DNA of 64,000 nucleotides, from the NCBI GenBank assembly GCA_029851415.1, contig CM056743.1, positions 15,430,727-15,494,726 of the forward strand, read 5' to 3'. The stretch comes from Eretmocerus hayati (Eukaryota > Arthropoda > Insecta > Hymenoptera > Aphelinidae). The translations under genes and the position numbers were made by a program. Of the stretch, positions 24,140-36,538 are shown in pieces (the first letter of the stretch is position 1; each line of letters starts with the position of its first letter). Below the pieces are notes generated by a model. It searched no databases. It was given only the letters and a program-made list of their open reading frames with translations, and was not told the origin of the DNA.

Positions 24140-24225
24140 GTAATCGTCGCGGGAGCGTTGTTGGTAAGCCCACCGACCGATAAGCGGGAGATCGTGAGTT
24201 TGAACCTCAGCTGGGAGTTAATTTT
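24140..24225 (+). repeat. tRNA-derived SINE head
   Basis: An A-box-like GTTGTTGGTAAGCC (24158-24171) is followed after about 27 bp by AGATCGTG and the B-box-like GTTTGAACCTC (24198-24208), then by a T-rich body. This is the usual tRNA-SINE order. A weaker A-box-like segment with GTGGTAAGTCC occurs near 24351. Confidence 0.5.
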
Positions 24226-24706
24226 TTGATCTGTGTTTTTCGTTCCAAAAATTGTTATGCGAAATTTCTTGTGAATATGAAAGAACTCAGATTCATCGCA
24301 AATTCGAATTGAAAATGGATACAATTTAGAACGAGAGTGGGGTATTCGCAGTGGTAAGTCCAAATCCCAAGTACTCGTTACTCCCCAAAAATAACATCTC
24401 CCATCCATAATGGTACTTATTCGATCAAATTCATGTACAATTATGCATCCCTATTACCCTTTCTTATCTATTCTAGCACCGAGATTCTGTTACCTCTAAG
24501 CTAATCGATGGTTATCAATTTTATCGGTGGAATTAATTTTCTTCTGTATGTTCAACGGTCGTCCTCAGCGAATGGACCATGTCAACTGGTTAGGATGTTA
24601 AGGGTGATGACTTATCGTGTTTCATCGTGTTGTGTTTGAGATCCAGTACGGCTTCCTCTTTCACCCTGACTTGGCTCCATGGGTGTAGGGGAGGGATGCG
24701 CCCTGC

Positions 24707-24765
24707 TAGCGCGTCGGTGAGGGAGACGGACATTACCAAGTCACGAAAGGCTCACCGACGCCCCT
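24707..24765 (+). repeat. Hairpin within GC-rich block
   Basis: GCGCGTCGGTGAG near 24708 pairs with GCTCACCGACGCC near 24749. It lies upstream of a 16-base C run (24814-24829). Confidence 0.5.
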
Positions 24766-24900
24766 CCATTCCGGCTAACTCATTTTGGGTTCAGTCCCCA
24801 GTCCAAGGGCAAGCCCCCCCCCCCCCCCGGTGGGGGGAGGGGACATTTCTAGGCTTTTTGGAGCCCAGGGAGCCCCTCGGGTTGTTAAATAAATCGTCCA

Positions 24901-25315
24901 GGCTCGCATTGTGACCGTCCGCAGATGGCCTCAATACGAGTCCCTAAATTCACCCATTCCCGGACACCGGATGGAGATATGCGGTCTCTACACTTTGGCG
25001 GGTGCTTAGTGGGGCCGAAAGTTTGTCAGATTCTAGAGCCGAGACACTGACGTGTCCCAACCCCCCTTGCAGGTTCCAAGGAGAGGCTAAAGCACGCCGA
25101 GCACAAGTTTTGGGACCAGGCTCCCCCCCCCCCCCCTAAAGGACCCGCAAGGGGAGTCGAGACACCTCGGTGTCTCACTTCCGGAGTCAGACAAACTCCC
25201 TAACCCAGTCAGCACCCGCCGGAGCGTGGAGACCGCTTATCTCAATCTGGCACCCGGGAATGGATGAGTATAGGGACTCGTATCGGGGCCGTCTGTGGGT
25301 GGTCACAATGCGAGT
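24901..25315. mobile_element. C/G-rich foldback element with about 173 bp arms
   Basis: The left arm 24901-25073, starting GGCTCGCATTGTGACC, matches the reverse complement of 25141-25315. Shared blocks are ACGAGTCCCTA, CCATTCCCGG, GCGGTCTC, GGCGGGTGCT and GAGACAC-GTGTC. The 67 bp loop contains a 14-base C run (25123-25136). Arms are about 75-80% similar by eye. No coding frame or target duplication was resolved. Confidence 0.75.
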
Positions 25316-25455
25316 CGGGACGACTCACACCCCGAGACTTAATGTCTCCTTGACGATTAGCTTACATTATTGACGTGTGAATGTCGGCTCATCGATCGAA
25401 AAAGCCCGCGAGTCAGCCTCGGCAGACCCAGATGGACAGTGCCGATCCAAGGGAA

Positions 25456-25577
25456 CCGTCCATAAACTACGTAGGTGGCCAGGGGGGAGGGGGGGGGGGT
25501 CAAAAATTAAATGAAAAAAACTACGTTGGGTTACGGGGGAGGGGGGGGTGTCATCGGCTTTACTACGTAGCTTCATG
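25456..25577. mobile_element. G-run element ending in CCGTCCATAAACTACGTAG
   Basis: It begins CCGTCCATAAACTACGTAG and ends near TACTACGTAG at 25563-25571, with two internal modules of CTACGT followed by a G-rich run (GGGGGGAGGGGG, GGGGGAGGGGGGG). A related element in opposite orientation lies at 27322-27436. I take these as short non-autonomous elements. The G runs could form quadruplexes. Confidence 0.6.
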
Positions 25578-25740
25578 TTTTTAAATTGCGTGCGTCAAAA
25601 TAGTTCTCGATGCATGATTGTGATATTATCATCGTGACGTGCGCAACGCACTCCTATTTCACAATAATTGACGCCTTGATCTATGGCTCATGAAATGTAT
25701 GTGAAGGATTTCAAGCTCGAATCGGAATACTTTCAAAACA
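25578..25740. repeat. Contains one copy of a dispersed GACGTGYGCAWCGCACTCC repeat
   Basis: GACGTGCGCAACGCACTCC, followed by TATTT, at about 25636-25659 is matched by GACGTGTGCATCGCACTCC followed by TATTT at about 38759-38782. Weak similarity continues downstream in both. Confidence 0.5.
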
Positions 25741-26260
25741 TGTAGACACGCTCATGAATCACCGTTCCAGAAAATCGTGGACACGCTACCTGAATCGTAC
25801 CTTCTGCGTACGAGACATTGCTATTATCCTGGTTCTCGTGGACTTTCAGCCCGGAACAATAAACTTATCTTGTGGGACGATAAAGCCGTTAAGTATCGTC
25901 CAGAAAATCCTGGACTTCGCGTAATTTCACTGTTTACACAATAGAGTTACCATGAAGCCATTAACTCTCGTCCTGGGAATCTTGGACAATTTCAACATCC
26001 CCGCCACCGAACGGGCGGGATTTGCACGACATCCACGCTTTTCTGGACTTTACGCGTACCGGATATATCAGGCGTTTTACCGATCCGCGACATCGCGGAT
26101 TCAAGAGAGACGGCTTCCTCATATAAACCCGAGCCCTTCTGGCTCAGCATCATCAGTCGACTTCAGTCACCCTGCAAGTCACAACGCACGAAGTCAGTTT
26201 GTCTGTAAGTTGTCGTATCCGGTCGTGATACGGTATCGACGATGAACGCGTTCGAATTAT
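25741..26260 (+). promoter_or_regulatory. Possible LTR U3/R region or promoter with enhancer-like repeats
   Basis: A 72 bp unit is tandemly duplicated (25882-25953 and from 25954). Motifs of the type CCAGAAAATCSTGGAC recur at 25768, 25900 and, diverged, 25972. Downstream is a TATA box (ATATAAA at about 26120). Two arthropod initiators (TCAGTC) follow, the first about 33 bp after the TATA box at about 26153 and the second 10 bp later. U3 repeats plus TATA plus TCAGTC suit an LTR retrotransposon promoter, but no LTR ends or second copy were found, so a host promoter remains possible. Confidence 0.4.
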
Positions 26261-27320
26261 TCCACGTAGAATCAGTGTGATAATTATGGATGAGTATGCG
26301 TGTGTAGCGTTAGTGTTTTGCACCTCGGCAGACACTGCACAATTTATTCTGAAGTCTGTTCGTCTCATTGGCATTCCTATCCAAATACCGCCACCCCAAA
26401 CCAAATCAAAATGCAATTCGCTTTAAAGTCATTGTGCCCACAGTGTTAGAAGCATTTTTTCGTGACTAGGATAGAACGTAAGAACCCTTCTGATTCCAAA
26501 CCCTAAGTCAGTGCTGTGTATAACCAGGGTCGATGCCGCGATAGCCCATGTGTTATGTGTGGAGCAAAGAAGCTCGCCCGCCTGGGAGCCATGAAAGCCT
26601 TGACTCCGGCCCCTCAGGCCCAATCATCGAATTCTCTTAACGCGACACCGCGCGAAGAGTAATGTCACTTTCTACTCTGATTAAGACCTTGCCACGTCGC
26701 TTCATGATCCATGCACGCACCGATCGCATCTCTCGCAAAGTCGTTCGTCATTGACGTAAAATCCTACCAGACCGGCTCACGCATCTTCTCTGTAGTGATT
26801 TGGCCCGGCTCTCTCAAATTTCGGAATACGTCAATTGATCAGATGAATTTTGATTGGATGTAATAATCTCTGAAGCCACGTAGCCGATGGTTGTACATGT
26901 GAAGTTCGATGTGAAGCATGTACGTCAGATTTTCATTAGTATACGTCATCCTTTACATTCGCTGAGTGCTTGTGCGTAAGTATCGTTGGAAGTTCCGAAC
27001 TGGTAAATCGCTTTCATAATTGAGCGTGGTTCACTTGTGAATCCTTCATTGAGTATTATCTATGTTTTCCGAATTTATTTCCTAAAATCTTCTGACTTCG
27101 AATTCGAATGTCCCTCCAACTAATGCAAATAAACCCTCTACGTCTGACGAGACGAATTCTGCCCGTAATCAGGAAGACGGTGAATAATCCAAATTATGAT
27201 CACACAGGATATTCCATAGTAACCGTGCTACTTCAGTTCAAGATATTTTAGAAAATAGAATAGATTCTAGGATTTTTGGTTCTTTTCGATGGAATAAATC
27301 TCTTATCATTTCTGGAAAAC
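26261..27320. other. Unassigned non-coding stretch
   Basis: Downstream of the putative promoter there is no open frame beyond 90 codons and no recognisable domain or splice structure. Confidence 0.4.
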
Positions 27321-27321
27321 G

Positions 27322-27436
27322 TAGTTTTTTGAGGCGAGGGGGTCAGATTGGCTAAAAAGCTACGATTGGCTATGGGGGAGGGGGGAGGGATCAAGAATAA
27401 TTTAAATCGGTCTACGTAGTTTATGGACGGCCTCTA
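27322..27436. mobile_element. Second G-run element, opposite orientation
   Basis: It ends with CTACGTAGTTTATGGACGG (27411-27429), the reverse complement of the start of the 25456 element, and contains CTACGATTGG followed by GGGGGAGGGGGGAGGG. The left part is more diverged (AACGTAGTTTTTTG). Confidence 0.55.
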
Positions 27437-29039
27437 GTATTAACCGCACCCAACATTGCTCAACTTTGATGATCGACCGAATAGACAGAGACTCTTGGCA
27501 TGCGGTAGTCTACTAGTACATATTGTTGCCGGTGTAGTCCAAAGTATGCTTCATTTCGGGGTTTACCTAGGTAATTCGCTAATTAACTGCTCTAGTACAG
27601 ACAGTGTACGTATTGCCTATGGAGCCTGTAGGGAAAGTTGGATAGGTGGTCTTGGATGCCGGGGGCTGTATATTTAGATTTTTGATGCGTTCGAGAATTC
27701 ATCCCGATCTTTCTTGATACATATTCATCTTCGGAGAAGGTATTATTGATGCAAGATTCGTAAAAAATTACTTGAATTCGTTATTCACTCTTGTCAGAAC
27801 GCATCAAAAGTTAGAACTCGAAACCCCCGGCGTGTATTAGGGATATCCATCCAATTTTGCATACGGGCTCCGTAGACCATGAGTACGCCACCTGAGAGTG
27901 GTCAATCCGCGGACTACCTAAACAAGGTCCGAGATAGAGCGTCTATTTCGGTTTTTGCCTTAGCTGCTTTTCGCAATCCGCAGTTTGCTTAAGTGATCCG
28001 CAGATTGCCTACATTTCGGATTTTGCCGGTAACATGAATGATCCGGATAAAATCGAAACTCGACCCACCACAACGTGATTGCTGATCACAAGTCTCAGTA
28101 AATCAGCTCGACAGCAGCCTGAATCTCTCGGGAATCGAACAGCAATAGAAGAGCGTATTGTATTACCGTCAATCGCTCAGCTGGAGAGTCATCCGCCTGA
28201 TGGTAGTCGTGCAAGTGATAGAAAGATAGGTGGAAACAACTTACGCCTGGGTGAATTAGTGACCTTATTACATGTCATCCAAAATTAGTGAGGGAATAAT
28301 CAAATGGAAAGTGAGAGATCGTTGCACGCAAAGGCTGCGATCGCCCATAGAGGTGAATTGGGGTACATTTGCACTCATTCCAACCGAGCGAGTGGAATGA
28401 GAACCTACGGATCGTTATCCGATTTGCGTGTGCAAGTAAAGCGAAATCGATCTACCCTTTCTCACTCTGTTTTCACGCGGTAATTACAAAAGCGTTTGGA
28501 CGTCACGCTGGTGATCACGAAAGCTGAGTTCAACACTGGTTATGCACAAAAATCCGGACGATGCTCAATTTCCCCCTTCGTGCTGTCCAGGACTTGCTCG
28601 CGCGATTGCAAAGTCAGACTTTGTACAGCACTAGTGGTATAGCTCAATGTGAAGTCAGACTAAGGCTTTACTATTATATCTATGATTATTTCCAATTTAT
28701 CGAAAGAAAAGTAACGATGAGTTTCAAGCATCTGAACTCATGCACTGTAGCGTTCTATCCAGTTCTGTCTGCTTAGTTGTCAACATTGAGCAGGTGATAG
28801 TCGCGCCTGCGCATCATATCGGGGTTTATTACACCTGCATGTTTAATCGCAGATCGCTCGCTAAATGAGTGATAGGAAACTAGATTGCTGCTCGACCGAC
28901 AGCAGGAATATCGGATATCCCGTGTAATAATAAGGTTAATGGTAATCATTTGGAGATTTATTTTCTGATGTTTCATCTTCCTTCAACGATCGGAAAGATT
29001 TCAGAAACGCTTATCTAAATTCTGAAAATAATCCATACA
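27437..29039. other. Unassigned stretch with a short degenerate repeat at about 27945-28030
   Basis: CAATCCGCAGTTTGC and GATCCGCAGATTGCC recur beside TTTCGGTTTTTGCC and TTTCGGATTTTGCC in reversed order. Otherwise nothing is recognised. Confidence 0.4.
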
Positions 29040-29161
29040 AACTTAATAGTTGCATCGATACTGTTTTTTGATGGGGTAGATGAACTAGAATTTTTCGTGA
29101 ATGATGAATGTTTCATCGTGATTCTTGAATTGCATGTATAAAATTTTGTGATTGAGGTAGA

Positions 29162-29401
29162 TCAACTAAAATTCTCTTTGTGAATGTTGAATATCCTGAC
29201 ATCATTTTTAAGAAATTTTCTAATTCGTGAATATAGTTCTTCAAGTTCTAATGCGTAAAACAACTCTTCAGTTGGTGGATGGCACTGAATTGGCCCGAAA
29301 GTATTAGGGAATTTTTTATTTATGAATAATGTATTTTTTCGAATTATAGGAGGTTCAATAACTTTCTCATTTATGGATTCAAGTTCTAATGCGTAAAACA
29401 A
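29162..29401 (-). pseudogene. Tandem-repeat open frame, possible decayed repeat protein
   Basis: The minus frame contains one full 46-residue unit and the start of another, recognisable by FYALELE followed by ES or EL, and by EKVIEPP, NKKFPN and PPTEEL. The neighbouring unit (29378-29515) is open in the same frame apart from one TGA where the other copy has CGA. Outside the units the frame decays quickly. No known domain, signal peptide or membrane segment is visible. It may be a pseudogene exon or chance open phase in a non-coding tandem repeat. Confidence 0.3.
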
Positions 29402-29515
29402 CTCTTCAGTTGGTGGATGCCACTGAATTGGACCGAGAGGATTGGGGAATTTTTTATTTGTGAATAATGCATTCTTTCAAATTGTAAGAGGTTCAATAAC
29501 TTTCTCATTTCTGGA
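29240..29515. repeat. Two tandem 138 bp units
   Basis: Unit 1 is 29240-29377 and unit 2 is 29378-29515, both beginning TTCAAGTTCTAATGCG, with about 90% identity by eye. A shorter related motif, GTAGATSAACTARAATT, recurs at about 29076 and 29157, so the array is embedded in older repeats. Confidence 0.85.
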
Positions 29516-29949
29516 TGATGATCAATTGAATTTCAAATAATCGATCGAAAATTTTTCATTCGTGGACTAAAAAAATTTCTACAGAAGCATTCAAGTCATT
29601 CTCGGTTTACGAAGGCTGATTGGCTGATCTTTGTGCATATCCTTGGAAAATATTTCCTGCTTCTCTTTTATAGCCGACTTAGAGTAGAAGAAGGAGGAGA
29701 GAAATATGTCTCCATCCGAGTATGAGTAAAAACCTTTGAAGATCTCAATCAAATTGGAAACCCACATATTTCACGTAAATATTGAAATTGTCATGCACAA
29801 GCGTTGCATAAATTTAAATCATTGACTCCGGATTTGAGCTCAATTCTCCAGTTCTCAAAATGATCTCCGTTCCTTGATGGTCACCCTCAATGATATTTTA
29901 TAAAAACTGGATAGTTTTTTGACCCCACACCATACAGGTGGTTGAACCA

Positions 29950-29968
29950 TGCACGCGCAGCGCGCGCA
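29950..29968. repeat. CpG palindrome, copy 1
   Basis: TGCACGCGCAGCGCGCGCA, preceded by AACCA. The extended motif AACCATNCRCGCGCARCGCG is shared with copy 2 about 280 bp away. Confidence 0.7.
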
Positions 29969-30230
29969 CTTCGTAGATCGAATAGTTTTTTGAGATTATT
30001 CGAAAAATCCCTCAGATAGTCGTGAATTTTTGAACCAGCAATCCATAAATTTCGATTCCGAGCCATGTTAGATAGATAAACATATAGTCGGATGACATTT
30101 CCATTCCATTTCCTTTTACTATACCATATTTGCTTCTTTCTGGTACCACATATACCTGCTTAATTTTTTTTTTTTCAAACACAATATCCTCTTGTCGTAT
30201 GTTCCAGAATTTCAAGTCATCGTAACCATC

Positions 30231-30247
30231 CGCGCGCAACGCGCGCG
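30231..30247. repeat. CpG palindrome, copy 2
   Basis: CGCGCG-CAA-CGCGCG inside an otherwise AT-rich stretch, again preceded by AACCATC. Confidence 0.7.
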
Positions 30248-33200
30248 TTTTAGAGTTCTAGTTTATATTGAGATATTAGAGCGATTATACATCTCGCGGT
30301 CACGAGATAATCCCGGAGATCTGCAGTAGTGTGTTAGTTGGGCAGATGAAAAAGCTCTGTATTATATGATTATTCCATTTTAAGGCTATGCCAATTAGTT
30401 CTGAAATCTGCTATGTCTAATCACGGGCATTTTGGAGGGTGAAGATGGTAATTCATGATATAATTAAGATGCTACTCTAGATGCGCACTAGACAGGTCGT
30501 TCAGATGTCCCAAGAAATAATTTTTGGGGGTTTTGGTGATCTTTGAGTCTGATTATGGAGTTGGTTAGCCTCTATTCGATCGAGGGATGCCTCCACTTGA
30601 CCTACCTCCATCACTATGGAAACATGCATTTGTCACATAACACGGCTGACCGCGTTACGTCTTGTTATCCAGAGATTTTGGAGGTCTTTGAGTTTGATAT
30701 AGGGTCGGCAAACCACTATCTCATCAAGGGTCGCTTCAACTAGTTGGGAGATAAGATTCTAAGAAATTATACGCTCTGTATAGAAGATGATGATAAAATG
30801 CGAGATGATGCCAGGTTTGATCTTGAAAATGTGAATCGGGAGCTAAGGATAACTCGAGAGTACTCCTACAGTTTTTTCCGTACTCAGAGCATCAGATAAC
30901 ACAGGAGCACGAACTTGCGGAATTGAGAAAAAATCCACTATATCACTCGTACCATACAGAACGGGGTGGTCGCTATGAAGTAGACCATCACGACTCCAGA
31001 CTGATGAAATTTATCGTACAGTCATGATACTTCAGAATTATTATGAATTCAGAGATCAATCTATCAATTGAAATCCTCGTCCTCTGGAGGCCAGTGAGAT
31101 GTAAACGATTTTGTGCAAAGAGTCAAATTAGAATCTTTCCACAATCATGAGCTTTATTCATTTAGTGACGAATTTCTGAGGTTCAAAGTATATTGTAAGT
31201 GGCGAGAATGAGATGAAAAATGGTAGATATGGAGTTTCGAAAAGTTCCCCGTTTTCATTTTTCTTCTTCTCTCATCAGTCAATTCGTTCCTGGTTTCTGA
31301 TTCTATACATCTCTAGCACTCTCAAGAATTGCTGAGGAGTCTTCCAAGATATTCCAATGCTTCCGATGGAATCAGTAATAGATGAGTTGGGGTTGAAATT
31401 CTCTTCGCTCAATTTTATGCTGACTCTTGGACGAGTAATCTCATGCAAGAAGCACTCTCTTGGAACAAGATATTTTTCAAATTTGCTCCGTATCATATTC
31501 GACCAATATAGTCGCACTAGATATGAATTCTCTAGAATTCTCGAGATTTCTATAGAATCGCTCCTGACGTTTCTTACTCATCGTGATTTTTCTTTCGAAT
31601 CATTTTGAGTCAAAAGTATGAAATTCTCCACGTGAAATGCATACATTCTAAATTTGATGCAGCATGAAATCTTATGATACATAACATGTGAGGGTGCCAC
31701 AGGATTTTAATCGAAGTCAATATCGAAAGTTAATCCCAGAATCATAGATCACTACGAAAATGAAGAAGTAAGAAACAATATCATCGAAAAGATGTTTCAT
31801 AGGAAGAATCAAGCTTTGTCTTCAATTTAGATGCATTTTTTGAATCCATAGCAATATTCGAGCCAACTGTGGTCAACAGAGACTTTTGAAATTCGTTGAA
31901 AAATATTGTTGCGCAATGCGCTGATGGTGCGGTATCGTAGCATAACGAGAAAACGATGGGCTGGCCAAATTCATTTCGATAATAGTCTCACGGTGAGCGG
32001 ACATAATGTTTGCGGCTAGAGTGTTAGTGTCCACCGCGGTACGGATGAATCAGAGCGAGGACCAACCGAGGTCACAGCTGCGCACTGCAAATACATTAGA
32101 ACAGCAAAATTCCATTCGGTGCTTCCAAACGAGTTTTGACCAACATTTGCACATCCCATTGCATGAATATGGATATTTCCAACTCGAGCAGATGTTACGT
32201 TTGCCAACTTATTTTCCTGTTCTGTTTGACCCAGTAATTTTTGATAATTAAAGTAGAGTGATCTCTATAGATTCATATGTAGAATCACGAGTCTTCGTTG
32301 AATTTAATCCCAGTTTGTACATGTGATACGACTGTACAAGGATTTGGTTTTAACTTAATTGGTTGATTAGATTCCAAATATATCACCGTATGATGAACAC
32401 CAAGTTAGCCCGAAACTTATGTTCTATGTACATCACAATAAATCCGAGATCTATATGAAAAATATCTCCTAGTATAGTAGTTTGCATGTTAGTGCGCGCG
32501 TATCATGTATGTGTTATCCTCTACACGATCGTTCCTTACAATTATAGATCGTGATCAAACACGAAACCGTACTTCACAATTAGTGAGACTGTTATCATAC
32601 TCAACGTATAATAGTATAAATTAGCAGACATGCACGTTACAATAGTTCATACATCGAAGCTAGACCCATGATAATTATATTATCGCGAAAGCTTATATTG
32701 GTTTGGTCAGTTCTGTGAAAACCATTGCTTTGTAGTCAACGAGACTCAACATCGCACTCACTCAGGCAAATTTGTCTAAGGCAATATTATTATTCTAGAC
32801 AAGATTGAGGGGTTTGGTGGAAAAGGGACGTGAGAGCAAAATGGTCATTTTGAGAGAATCAATAAGAACTTGATACGAACCGCCAGAGGTGTACTTGAAC
32901 GAGTTTATCTGACTTATTTTGAAGAATACAGCATTTTGGGAATATCCAAATTCGAATCAGTGGATGAAATTTGATTCTGAAATTTTCCTAGCAATTTCAA
33001 AACATGCAGTAACGCCTTTTTACCAAATACAGGGTCCGCTTTCGAAGCACTTTTCTCACAGAATGTGGAATGAAATCCCAAGATCGAGTCCAGATGTCTC
33101 CAAATACGATGAGAGTGACTATGGGCATGTTTTGGAAGATATCTGATTGCAAGGAGGTGGCTTGATCCATGCTCAACACTCCTATAGGCACGAGAATTTA

Positions 33201-36200
33201 CCAACAGTCGTGAGAAGATCACAAGGACTCATTTCTACCAGAGAAGAACACTTAAATTGAAGGTAGAGGGACATGTTTCCATCCTCATATTTAGTGGAAA
33301 CGTGTTTCCAGACAGGCTCAGGAGAATTTCTCAAAAATTTTCCCCCGGATCCTTTTTCCATATTCGCCCTCACTTATGCCCCGTTGCAAAATGATTACAC
33401 TCTTTTGAAATTTTCCTGTCAGCTACATGAGCCCTTTTCTCGAACTCTTTGGGCTAAGCGGAAAGTTAACCCCTTTTTGAATTTTTTTGGCTACAATTAA
33501 GAGGGTTCAGCTGCTATAGTCCGTTTGAGACGCCAACTCGCCTCGAATGTAGAGTTTCTTCATGCTATCAATGGCGGTGAGCTGTGAGCTGTACTCCGTT
33601 TTGTTCTACGTTCGTCATAGATTGCTTTAGCGTGCTGTTTACACGTGCGAGTTGACACTAGAATTTGTCGTAAGCTTTACAATGTTCCAACACTCACAAG
33701 TATCCAACTGAACTTTTTGTTTGCTTGAGTATTTTATATGTGTTTTATCTAGCACTTGTTAAACTCTCATAAGAAACTCTCTGTTAAGTCAACCCGAAAA
33801 TTTGAGGCGTACCACATATTCGCTCACAGAAATAACAAGAAATATTGTAAGCGACTCGGGCGCCGATATTTGCGCCCACTTGTCCCCGCACTCGCGTGTG
33901 AACGTTTCGTTTGTGCACAGCTTCATCAGATTTTGATTGTGATTTGATCTATCAGGTGCTCTGAACTGGCTGAGATTCCTTCCGTCTCGTGTTTAAGGGT
34001 AGCATTAGTATGACACGAAAGTGACAAAAATCTAGCAGAACTGGATTTTTATAAAAAGTACTTTATAAAAATTAACTCCTTCCGATACTCTGCGGCATTG
34101 AGAAGTTGCATCTGGCTATCAATTTCAGGAAGAAATCGGTGAGAAGAGGCTTGGAATGAGCCAGATTCCTTTTTATTTAGGAATAATTACTGGATACGGT
34201 TTTAGGCGAAATTGGGCTACGAAATGAACGTGCTCGCTCTTCACCCAAAAAGTGATCTTTTGGATTCATGTAGCTATGAGATTGGATGCTCAATGCCACC
34301 ATATTCCAATTGTTTTCCCACTAAAAGCCCAAACGAGCTCTACCGAAACGTTTTATATGCATTGAGACCGGAGAGAGAAAATATGAAATCACACAAGATT
34401 GAAATGTTGACCCATTTCTCGGTAACAATTTTTTTAATTGACTCTGGATCAAAAACCAATGATTGCAAACAAACAAATATCAGAGGGAACATCAAGAATC
34501 ACCTGCACGACTTTTTTGGGAAATTTTATGAGTTGGCACACGATGTCGACCATGATTTCCGAGTTTCTGCGAATTTCTGATATACATATTATGCGACCCA
34601 ATTTACCAGTCCGTCTGCAACAGCAGGTATTCCTGCGCTTATATATTATGATACACATACTGGTATGCATACACGCGAACATGTTCGTACGTTAATATCC
34701 ACCTACAAGCAAATATCTGATCCTACTGGTGCTCAGCTATGAGCTTGGTAATCATACGGTGATGAAGATCGATATTGGCATCTGCTCAATAGAGACACGA
34801 TCCGATTCTATCATCTACGCTTGAGACCACCCGCATCAAATTCTCAGGATCACAGATGAGATAATTTTTCATGCAATTGATGAGGTTAGGCGTTCTGAAT
34901 GAATTGTTGTGAGGGTATCATAAGAAATATTGTCGCAATGGCGGAAATGAGTAAAGAGTAACGTAGGAGAATGGAAGCACGAAAAGGAAACGAATGTCAG
35001 GACTATGCAGTTGTATCACGGAAGTCGTTACGAGTGTTGTTGCTCTCAAGAAAATTACCTCTGTGCCTTGAGACTCGTGAAATTAGAATTGCTGCACCAT
35101 CAAGATAGTATAATACCCTGTTGCGGATCTTGCTCATCCTGAAACTGCCTTGGCGTTCGTTCCTATTTTGTGCGACTTTGCTTTTTCACCTATATCATGC
35201 TGCTATTTCATCTGGAAATTCATTTGGGACATTATCTTGATGATTCAAATGCCTCTCTAGAGGTTCTACAAGGAAATTTCTGTTTCTGCGTTAAGATAAC
35301 AATACTGATTAGGTCTACGTTGTTGTTCCAAGACAAATTTGGGTTCAGCAGATCTAAGTGCTTGAACCTTATCTGATCCATTCGATTGCGTGACTTAACA
35401 CTGACGAGAACTCATTGCATTCTAGAAGCTTCTCAATAACTCGATAAGCATCTACATTGTCCAAAATTTTCAATTTGACTCGAGTCGGTTGAATCGATAT
35501 AGTTGTATTCAGCGGATAAAGTGATTTTCAGAGATTCAAAATTTTCACATGAAATTTGTTGTAAGATTCCAAACTCCTGAACATACTCCCGCAGAAAATA
35601 GGTATTTCCAAAATTGAAACTCTGATCACATGAATATTGTCTCACAATCAGAGGATACCAATCAGAATCATTTTTTCTGCCTTGGAAAGTCCGCAAACCA
35701 CTAGTTTAAATCAAAAATTTTTGACATGCTAGGGTCAAGAAAATTTGTTCTATTTTTTTCACGATAGTACTTATTCATATTTCTACCGATGGCATTGAAG
35801 GAATGATTCCAAATGAAATTTGGACCCTAACAATTTTTGATGTACCATTTTCTTAGAAATTATATCCTCAGGCTTAAAATAGAATTAGTCTGAACCGAAC
35901 CTCTCACATTTAATTTCTGCCACTTTCAGGATGACTATGATGGAATTTTTAAGCTAGGGGTCAATACAAGTCTATCCTAATTGATTTTACATTCACTGGC
36001 GTCTACACCGAAGGCATAAAGCTATGCTTGTTGTACAATTATGTCAAAGTAGACGAAGTTGACGCATTCGCATGACATCAGTGCCTCCTTCGCAATCTGC
36101 GAGGACTTGTCCATTCGAACTGATTGTGAGTCATCGGTGACCTGATTCTGTATCTCTGTCACGATATGTTGAATCTATAGGCGTCTAAGAGCCGTTCATT

Positions 36201-36538
36201 TGTAGTAACCATATCCTCGAAGGTGCACTATGATCAACATCCTATAGAGGCTGTTTCTCCAAGTTTCCAGCATTGATTTGATCTATTGTCGACACAGGCC
36301 GGTATTTTGCATAATGTGAGTTATTTCACGATGCTCACACATTCGTGAAACGCTGATTTGAAACCTCCAATCCATTCCATCCTAGCAATCATATGTGTTG
36401 AACCACAGATAAGAGCCTTTCCGATAGGGCTTCAACGTTTTATTTTATGGGTACTTGCAGGATTGGGAAACTTGTCGATTGCCCTTGTGTGTTGATTCTA
36501 TGATACCTTGGAGTTATTGTACTTTTATTTGATGGGTA

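Larger units (their letters stand above)
29516..36536. other. Long unassigned AT-rich stretch
   Basis: About 7 kb with no supported gene. Frames up to 122 codons (34212-34580) lack domains and conserved motifs. Two GC-only palindromes are listed separately. Confidence 0.45.

Noticed and set aside
34212..34580. 122-codon plus-strand frame
   Set aside because: No motif or family resemblance, overlaps other frames and sits in a long stretch without signals.
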